From the NCBI GenBank assembly GCA_902795975.1, contig CADBNE010000069.1:1-12099 (forward strand): DNA of 12,099 nt, in the 5' to 3' direction. Below, one piece after another: positions 7,255 through 12,099 of this stretch (the stretch's first letter is position 1; each line of letters begins with the position of its first letter). This DNA is from an uncultured Erysipelotrichaceae bacterium (GTDB lineage: Bacteria; Bacillota_I; Bacilli_A; RF39; UBA660). Position numbers and translations under genes: made by a program. The notes beneath the pieces were generated by a model. The model worked only from the letters and a program-made list of their open reading frames with translations, made no database searches and had not been told where the DNA came from.

Positions 7255-7268
7255 TACTTTTATTTAAA

Positions 7269-7299
7269 TTGCACTTATATTTTATATTTTTTTTACAAT
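7269..7299 (+). promoter_or_regulatory. Possible promoter of the penicillin-binding protein gene
   Basis: TTGCAC (7269-7274) and TACAAT (7294-7299) precede the plus-strand gene, but the 19-base spacing is longer than ideal. It shares the 93-base divergent intergenic region with the opposite promoter. The ribosome site GGTGATC (7312-7318) matches the 3' half of the full anti-SD complement AAGGAGGTGATC. Confidence 0.35.
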
Positions 7300-7320
7300 A
7301 ATAAATATAGTGGTGATCAT

Positions 7321-9288
7321 ATGAAAATTAAACGTTTTATTAAAAGAATTTTTATTATATTAATTATACTTACACCTATAATATATTTAAGCCTATATGT
7401 TGTAGCAAAATTTATGCCTAAACTATCTATAGAATCAGCAAATAAATTATATATTTATGACACTAAGGAAAATTTGGTAGATGATTTAAATGATAAATGG
7501 GTTGAATTAGATAATATATCTGATTATTTAATTAAAGCTACAATATCTATAGAAGATAAAAACTTCTATGAACATTCAGGCTTTGACTATTTAAGGATAT
7601 TAAAATCCTTGTATGTAAATTTAAAAAATAGAAAAAATTTACAAGGAGCATCAACCATTAGTCAACAACTATCAAAAAATTTATTTTTATCATTTGAAAA
7701 AACATGGCAAAGGAAATTAAAAGAAGCTTGGCTAACTATACAACTAGAATCACAATATGATAAAGATGAAATATTAGAAGCATATCTAAATACTATTAAT
7801 TATGGTGGAATATATGGTATTGAAAAAGCAAGCCAATATTATTTTCATAAAAGTGCTAAAGAATTGTCTTTAGCAGAAAGTTCTATACTTGCTGGAATAC
7901 CAAAATCACCAAGTAATTATTCACCTATTACTAATTATAAAAATGCTAAAAGAAGACAATTATTAATATTAGATTCTATGGTTAAAAATAAATATATATC
8001 TGAACAAGATAAAAATAATGCATATAATGAAGAACTTACTTTTTATGGAAATTTTATTAGTGATAATTCTAAAACAATTATGTATTATAAAGATGCTGTA
8101 TTAGAAGAATTAAATAATATAAAAGATATACCTGATTCATTTATTGAAACAAAAGGATTAAAAATATATACTTATTTAGATTTAAATGCTCAAACAATAT
8201 TAGAAAACGCATTAAATAAAAATATTAAAGATGAAAATATAGAAATTGCTACTATAATGATGGAACCTTCTACAGGACATATAATAGCACTCACAGGAGG
8301 TAAAGATTATTCAAAAAGTAAATTTAATAGAGCAATAAATGCTAAAAGACAAATGGGTTCTACATTAAAACCTTTCTTATATTATGCAGCATTAGAAAAT
8401 GGATTTACATCATCTACTACATTTACAAGTGAAAAAACTACTTTTGTATTTTCAGAAGATAAAACATATTCGCCTAATAATTATAATGATAAATATGGTA
8501 ATAAAGAAATATCTATGCCTGCAGCACTTGCATATAGTGATAATATATATGCTGTTAAAACGCATTTATTTCTAGGAGAAGAAACACTGGTTAATTTACT
8601 TAAAAGAATAGGTATAACAACTACTATTAATCCTATTCCTTCTCTAGCACTAGGTAGTGAAGAAATGAAATTAATCGATATGACTGGAGCATATGCTACT
8701 TTAGCTAATTTAGGCTATAAAGTTAAACCAAAATTAATTAAAAGAATTGAAGATAATAATGGAAATATATTATATGAAAATAAAGATGATACTGAAGCAG
8801 TACTTAATTCTTCTCTAACATATATTATGAATGAAAATCTAACTAGTACATATAATTATAATTTTATAGATTATAGCTACCCTACTTGTCATGATATAAC
8901 TAGTAGTTTAAAGCATAAATATTCTATTAAAACAGGTACTACGGATAGTGATCATTTAGTATTTGGATATAATTCTAAAATAGTTATAGGTATGTGGAGT
9001 GGATATGATGATAATAGAAATTCAGATATATCAAATGGTAAAAATTTAAGATATATGTGGAGAGATATAGCAGAAGAATATTTAAAAGATACTACAGATA
9101 CTTGGTATAAAATACCTGATAATGTAGTTGGAGTATTAGTTGACCCTATCACAGGTAAACCAGCAACTAAAAATACTAAAAAGCCTACAATGTTTTATTA
9201 TATAAAAGGTACCGAGCCAACATTTAAAGATACTTTAGATACATTAATTCCTACTTTAAAAGAAAAAAATAATAAAGTTAAAAATTAA
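7321..9288 (+). CDS. Class A (bifunctional) penicillin-binding protein, PbpG/PBP1A-like
   Basis: This enzyme polymerises and cross-links peptidoglycan outside the membrane. The 655 residues start with a basic cytoplasmic tip and one transmembrane helix (about 8-30). The GT51 glycosyltransferase domain (about 50-215) shows EDKNFYEHSG with catalytic Glu78, GASTISQQLSKN, RKLKE with Glu135, and ILEAYLNTINYGG. The transpeptidase domain (about 310-590) has all three motifs: STLK with the active serine 347, SDN (406-408), and KTGTT (537-541). The carboxy tail is short, with no PASTA or fibronectin domain. It is monocistronic and divergent from the DUF1934-argS-rpoE operon. Closeness of a pbpG-like gene to ywiB and argS also occurs in Bacillus (from memory). 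Function is sure; the exact PBP subclass is less so. Confidence 0.97.
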   Translation: MKIKRFIKRIFIILIILTPIIYLSLYVVAKFMPKLSIESANKLYIYDTKENLVDDLNDKWVELDNISDYLIKATISIEDKNFYEHSGFDYLRILKSLYVNLKNRKNLQGASTISQQLSKNLFLSFEKTWQRKLKEAWLTIQLESQYDKDEILEAYLNTINYGGIYGIEKASQYYFHKSAKELSLAESSILAGIPKSPSNYSPITNYKNAKRRQLLILDSMVKNKYISEQDKNNAYNEELTFYGNFISDNSKTIMYYKDAVLEELNNIKDIPDSFIETKGLKIYTYLDLNAQTILENALNKNIKDENIEIATIMMEPSTGHIIALTGGKDYSKSKFNRAINAKRQMGSTLKPFLYYAALENGFTSSTTFTSEKTTFVFSEDKTYSPNNYNDKYGNKEISMPAALAYSDNIYAVKTHLFLGEETLVNLLKRIGITTTINPIPSLALGSEEMKLIDMTGAYATLANLGYKVKPKLIKRIEDNNGNILYENKDDTEAVLNSSLTYIMNENLTSTYNYNFIDYSYPTCHDITSSLKHKYSIKTGTTDSDHLVFGYNSKIVIGMWSGYDDNRNSDISNGKNLRYMWRDIAEEYLKDTTDTWYKIPDNVVGVLVDPITGKPATKNTKKPTMFYYIKGTEPTFKDTLDTLIPTLKEKNNKVKN

Positions 9289-9317
9289 AAAAAATAGTGA
9301 TTAATTATCACTATTTT
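9287..9317. terminator. Bidirectional terminator between convergent genes
   Basis: AAAATAGTGAT (9291-9301) and ATCACTATTTT (9307-9317) make a perfect 11-bp stem with a 5-base loop. On the minus strand it runs into eight T's (9287-9294, partly in the stem). On the plus strand it is followed by TTTT and CTTCTT. The stop codon of the minus-strand gene (9301-9303) spans the stem and loop. Confidence 0.85.
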
Positions 9318-9918
9318 CTTCTTCTATAATAGCATCTTTTGCTTCTGATTCTTTCATTTCCTTAGTAACTTTTTTATTTAATACTTCAGAATAATCTTTA
9401 TTTTGACTCTTATAATAAATATATCCTGATAATTCAAATATAGAATAAGCTATTAAGAATAATCCTAATAAACTTAATAATTGTTGACTTAATATAACCA
9501 CACCTAATACTATCATTAAAATTGATTCAATAACAAAGAATTTAGATCCTTGTTCATCTATCTTTTTAACAGTTAATCCTAATATTAATCTTTGAACACC
9601 AAAGAATGTAATAAGTGCACCTATACATATACTAATTAAAGTCATTACAAGTCCTGGTCTAAAAGCAACAAATACTCCTAAGCAAAATAATATTACGCTA
9701 AATAGTATTGCGCCTATTTCTAAATCATTTGTCTTCTTAGAAGTACGATAAGCAATAAAGAATCTTATTAATGCTGTGACCATTAATATTCCACTTACTA
9801 CATATCCTATAATATCATATACTTTACTATTTCCATATAATACTAATATAAATCCGACTATCAATGTAATCATTGATATAATCAATGATGTAGAATTAAT
9901 TGGTTCATTTTTATTCAT
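9301..9918 (-). CDS. DUF308/HdeD-like membrane protein
   Basis: This 205-residue protein has six hydrophobic helices at about 11-28, 35-56, 67-85, 88-115, 127-143 and 147-167. They are arranged as three helix pairs, the layout of the DUF308 (HdeD-like) family. Charged stretches such as RTSKKTND and KKIDEQGSK link the pairs. The last 35 residues form a charged, Glu/Lys-rich cytoplasmic tail ending EEENSDN. HdeD is linked to acid resistance in Escherichia coli, but in Bacillota the family has no settled role, so no function is assigned. Start ATG (9916-9918) follows GAGGTG by 6 bases. The gene is monocistronic from a good promoter (9937-9965) and converges on the penicillin-binding protein gene. 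Confidence 0.75.
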   Translation of the reverse strand: MNKNEPINSTSLIISMITLIVGFILVLYGNSKVYDIIGYVVSGILMVTALIRFFIAYRTSKKTNDLEIGAILFSVILFCLGVFVAFRPGLVMTLISICIGALITFFGVQRLILGLTVKKIDEQGSKFFVIESILMIVLGVVILSQQLLSLLGLFLIAYSIFELSGYIYYKSQNKDYSEVLNKKVTKEMKESEAKDAIIEEENSDN

Positions 9919-9936
9919 CTAACACACCTCTATATG

Positions 9937-9965
9937 ATTATACAATATATACATTTTTTTTGCAA
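9937..9965 (-). promoter_or_regulatory. Promoter of the DUF308-like gene
   Basis: On the minus strand TTGCAA (9960-9965) and a perfect TATAAT (9937-9942) are 17 bases apart, about 19 bases before the ATG at 9918. The -35 hexamer begins inside the T-rich tail of the upstream terminator. Confidence 0.65.
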
Positions 9966-9992
9966 AAAAAATTATCTTAATGATAATTTTTT
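9964..9992 (-). terminator. Terminator of the 364-residue hypothetical gene
   Basis: On the minus strand AAAAAATTATC (9982-9992) pairs with GATAATTTTTT (9966-9976), up to 11 bp around a 5-base loop, and continues into T's to 9964. The stem covers the last codons and stop (9972-9974) of the gene it ends. Confidence 0.7.
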
Positions 9993-11066
9993 CTCCTTTA
10001 TTTGACATAAACTTTTAATGTATTCACTAAATTGTCCTTCAAATCCTGCTTCTTTAGCAGTGTAGTATAAATTTTCTAATATTTGATCACTTGTTATATT
10101 ATCATTAGCTTCAATTTCTTTTAATTGAACCCAATTTTTAAATGAAATCATTCTTTTTTCTTTATCTATACTCATATATCTTGTTTTTAATGATAAATAT
10201 ACAGATGGTAAATTATTACAATAATCCTTTATATCATAAAAATCTTTTAAGAATATATATATTGATTCATTATATCCCATTTTTTTGTATTCATCATAAC
10301 ATTTACTTAAATCTTCATTATTTAAAGATAATTCTTCTAACATATTTTTAATATCAATTAATGACTCCAAATATTGAGTAAATGATCCTTTAAAATTAGG
10401 ACTTTCATATTCAAATCTATGTCTTAATAAATATTCTTCCTCATCCAATATATTACATATATATTTAGATTCTACTTTTTGTGATAAATATATTAAGAAT
10501 GATTTTTCATCACTATTAATAAAGTTTATATATTCATCGTTAAGTGAAAAATTTTCATCTAATCTTCTATAACTATTACATGCATTTGATAAAGTCATAA
10601 TATATGAAGCAAAAGATGTATTTTTCTTATCATCTAATATAATCATACTAATTAATCTATCTATTGGAAAAGACCATAAATCTTCTGAAGCAATTGTTAA
10701 AGGCAATATATATTTTTTATATTTCATTTTTTCTTTTGATTTAGATTCTATAGAATTTATCATATCATCTATATCATATTCATCATAATGTTTATTTAAA
10801 CATTTAATTACTTCTTCATAAGACATACCAAACGTATTGCATTTTTGATTTGTAAATATTTTTTCATTAGAAAAATATTGTTTTTTTGTATATTGTCTTA
10901 AATAATTTAATGCATCATTTAATTCACTACCACAATTTATTTTTTCTGATTTAGATATATTTCTATTTTTAATTTTTTTCATATAATTTTCAAATGCTTC
11001 TAGTAATTCATTTTCTTTAAAATCATTATTTACTCCTAATAAGTCAATATATTGTTTTTTTAACAT
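9972..11066 (-). CDS. Hypothetical protein with degenerate internal repeats
   Basis: I do not recognise this 364-residue protein. It is soluble-looking, with no signal peptide or membrane segment, and rich in Lys, Asn, Glu, Asp, Tyr and Ile. Residues 1-65 (QYIDLLGVNNDFKENELLEAFENY, then ELNDALNYLRQYTKKQYF) have the rhythm of a J-domain, but the HPD triad is absent. The carboxy-terminal two thirds contain a loosely repeated pattern of Gly-aromatic, Phe/Tyr, then Tyr-(Leu/Ile)-x-Ser-Leu-x-x-Ile-Lys. Clear copies are FKGSFTQYLESLIDIK (225-240) and FEGQFSEYIKSLCQIK (342-357), with a weaker one at GYNESIYIFLKDFYDIK (264-280). Such helical repeats suggest protein binding. It is monocistronic, with its own promoter (11101-11129) and terminator. 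Start ATG 11064-11066 has AAGGGGG upstream. It is probably a lineage-specific gene; expression signals and codon pattern suggest it is real. Confidence 0.8.
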   Translation of the reverse strand: MLKKQYIDLLGVNNDFKENELLEAFENYMKKIKNRNISKSEKINCGSELNDALNYLRQYTKKQYFSNEKIFTNQKCNTFGMSYEEVIKCLNKHYDEYDIDDMINSIESKSKEKMKYKKYILPLTIASEDLWSFPIDRLISMIILDDKKNTSFASYIMTLSNACNSYRRLDENFSLNDEYINFINSDEKSFLIYLSQKVESKYICNILDEEEYLLRHRFEYESPNFKGSFTQYLESLIDIKNMLEELSLNNEDLSKCYDEYKKMGYNESIYIFLKDFYDIKDYCNNLPSVYLSLKTRYMSIDKEKRMISFKNWVQLKEIEANDNITSDQILENLYYTAKEAGFEGQFSEYIKSLCQIKEKKLSLR

Positions 11067-11100
11067 ATTGTATCCCCCTTTTTTTTACAAAGCACGTATG

Positions 11101-11129
11101 ATTATATCAAAAAAAATAGAAAAAAGCAA
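11101..11129 (-). promoter_or_regulatory. Promoter of the 364-residue hypothetical gene
   Basis: On the minus strand TTGCTT (11124-11129) and TATAAT (11101-11106) are 17 bases apart, 34 bases before the ATG. The -35 overlaps the T tail of the thrS terminator. The -10 is perfect and the -35 is weak (TTG matches only). Confidence 0.55.
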
Positions 11130-11152
11130 AAAGACACTTATTGTGTCTTTTT
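11121..11152 (-). terminator. Terminator of thrS
   Basis: On the minus strand AAAAAGACAC (11143-11152) pairs perfectly with GTGTCTTTTT (11128-11137) around AATAA, followed by a T-rich tail broken by GC. The hairpin begins one base after the TAA stop codon (11154-11156). Confidence 0.85.
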
Positions 11153-11153
11153 T

Positions 11154-12099
11154 TTAATCTATATCTTTATTTTTTATTTTATTTTTTAAGAAAGTAACAA
11201 ATTCATCTTTTGATAATGTAGTAGTTTCTTGAGAACCAAATCTACGATAACTAATTTCGTTATTATCTCTTTCTTTATCACCAAGTATTAAAGTAAATGG
11301 TATCTTTTTAGTTTGACTTTCTCTCATACGATAAGATAATTTTTCATCTCTAGCATCTAATACAACTCTTATATCATTATCTCTTAATAATTGATATATT
11401 TCTTCACAGTATTCTAAATGATATTCATTATTTACTGGCATAACAATAGCTTGTTTAGGTGCTAACCAAGTTGGTAAATTACCTTTTGTTTCTTCAAGAT
11501 AATATGCAATAAATCTATCTATAGATCCAAATACTGCTCTATGTATAACTACTGGAGTTTTCTTAGAACCATCTTTATCTACATAAGTTAAATCAAACTT
11601 AGCTGGTAAACAGAAGTCTAATTGGCAAGTAGATAATGTAATTTCATTTCCTACTGCTGGTTTAACTTGTACATCTAGTTTAGGTCCATAGAAAGCTGCT
11701 TCACCTATCTTTTCAACATAATCTATACCTAAATCATTAAGTACTTGTCTTAACATATTTTCTGCTTTATTCCACATTTCATCATCTTGATGATATTTAA
11801 CTGTATCTTCAGGGTCTCTTAAAGATAATTCAAATCTATAATTTTCAATGCCTAATTCTTTATAACATTCAAGTATTAAATCAACTACTCCTTTAAATTC
11901 TGATTCTACTTGCTCTAAAGTACAGAATATATGTGAGTCATTTTGACAGAATGTTCTTACTCTTTCAATTCCTTTTAATGCTCCACTTGCTTCATAACGA
12001 CAGTCTCTTGCAATTTCAGCTATTCTAATTGGTAGTTCTCTATATGAATGTAGTTCATTACCATATATTACCATATGATGTGGACAGTTCATTGGACGA
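11154..12099 (-). CDS. thrS: Threonyl-tRNA synthetase, carboxy-terminal half (partial at window edge)
   Basis: This class II synthetase charges tRNA with threonine. The visible 314 residues begin in frame before MNCPHHM and carry the second half of the catalytic core. Motif 2 is RDCRYEASGALKGIERVR, followed by FCQNDSHIFC. Motif 3 is VIHRAVFGSIDRFIAYYLEE. The zinc-binding residues are in place: Cys in MNCPHH, His in DSHIFC and His in VIHRA. The anticodon-binding HGTP domain starts at WLAPKQAIVMPV and runs to the end. The TGS, editing and motif 1 parts (about half the usual 640 residues) lie beyond the right edge, so the internal Met at 12092 is not the start. Any T-box leader would also be outside. 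Its terminator follows immediately. Confidence 0.97.
   Translation of the reverse strand, partial: RPMNCPHHMVIYGNELHSYRELPIRIAEIARDCRYEASGALKGIERVRTFCQNDSHIFCTLEQVESEFKGVVDLILECYKELGIENYRFELSLRDPEDTVKYHQDDEMWNKAENMLRQVLNDLGIDYVEKIGEAAFYGPKLDVQVKPAVGNEITLSTCQLDFCLPAKFDLTYVDKDGSKKTPVVIHRAVFGSIDRFIAYYLEETKGNLPTWLAPKQAIVMPVNNEYHLEYCEEIYQLLRDNDIRVVLDARDEKLSYRMRESQTKKIPFTLILGDKERDNNEISYRRFGSQETTTLSKDEFVTFLKNKIKNKDID

Noticed and set aside
8952..9152. Minus-strand reading frame inside the penicillin-binding protein gene
   Set aside because: It is antisense to the conserved transpeptidase region, with no promoter or ribosome site.
10142..10351. Plus-strand hydrophobic reading frame inside the 364-residue gene
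   Set aside because: The hydrophobic look comes from antisense reading of Asn/Lys/Asp/Glu-rich codons, and no start signals are seen.
1..12099. CRISPR array, tRNA, rRNA, insertion sequence, prophage or defence module
   Set aside because: No spaced direct repeats, cloverleaf sequence, transposase or terminal inverted repeats were seen on either strand. All long frames are accounted for by cellular genes.

Overview
The window is extremely AT-rich, uses Shine-Dalgarno sites close to AAAGGAGG, and carries an RNA polymerase delta subunit (rpoE), a DUF1934 gene next to argS, and a class A penicillin-binding protein. This points to a low-GC Gram-positive bacterium of the Bacillota (class Bacilli), probably one of the small-genome gut lineages near RF39 or the Erysipelotrichales. 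That placement is an inference. The organism has a peptidoglycan wall, so it is not a wall-less mollicute. All tryptophans checked in conserved proteins are TGG, so the standard bacterial code (table 11) fits.

Layout from left to right. The amino-terminal 234 residues of peptide release factor 1 (prfA, minus strand) run off the left edge. Upstream of it is a monocistronic gene for a divergent sigma-70-family protein (785-1783). Next comes a three-gene minus-strand operon, 4636 down to 1839: an MBOAT O-acyltransferase, a membrane-anchored SGNH hydrolase with a long low-complexity stalk, and a small zinc-ribbon membrane protein. The first two look like an envelope polysaccharide acylation pair. 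A second operon, 7227 down to 4718, encodes a DUF1934 protein, arginyl-tRNA synthetase and the RNA polymerase delta subunit. A divergent promoter region (7228-7320) separates it from the only plus-strand gene, a bifunctional class A penicillin-binding protein (7321-9288). That gene converges on a DUF308/HdeD-like six-helix membrane protein (9301-9918) and shares a bidirectional terminator with it. A lineage-specific 364-residue protein with degenerate internal repeats follows (9972-11066). The carboxy-terminal half of threonyl-tRNA synthetase (thrS, minus strand) runs off the right edge.

The window mixes translation and transcription housekeeping (prfA, argS, thrS, rpoE) with envelope genes (penicillin-binding protein, MBOAT/SGNH pair) and two unrecognised or divergent AT-rich genes. 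It is very compact. Hairpin terminators start inside the last codons of the genes they terminate. At several junctions the terminator or its U-tract supplies the -35 region of the next promoter. No tRNA, rRNA, CRISPR array, insertion sequence or phage module is visible, and no gene-free stretch exceeds 100 bases.
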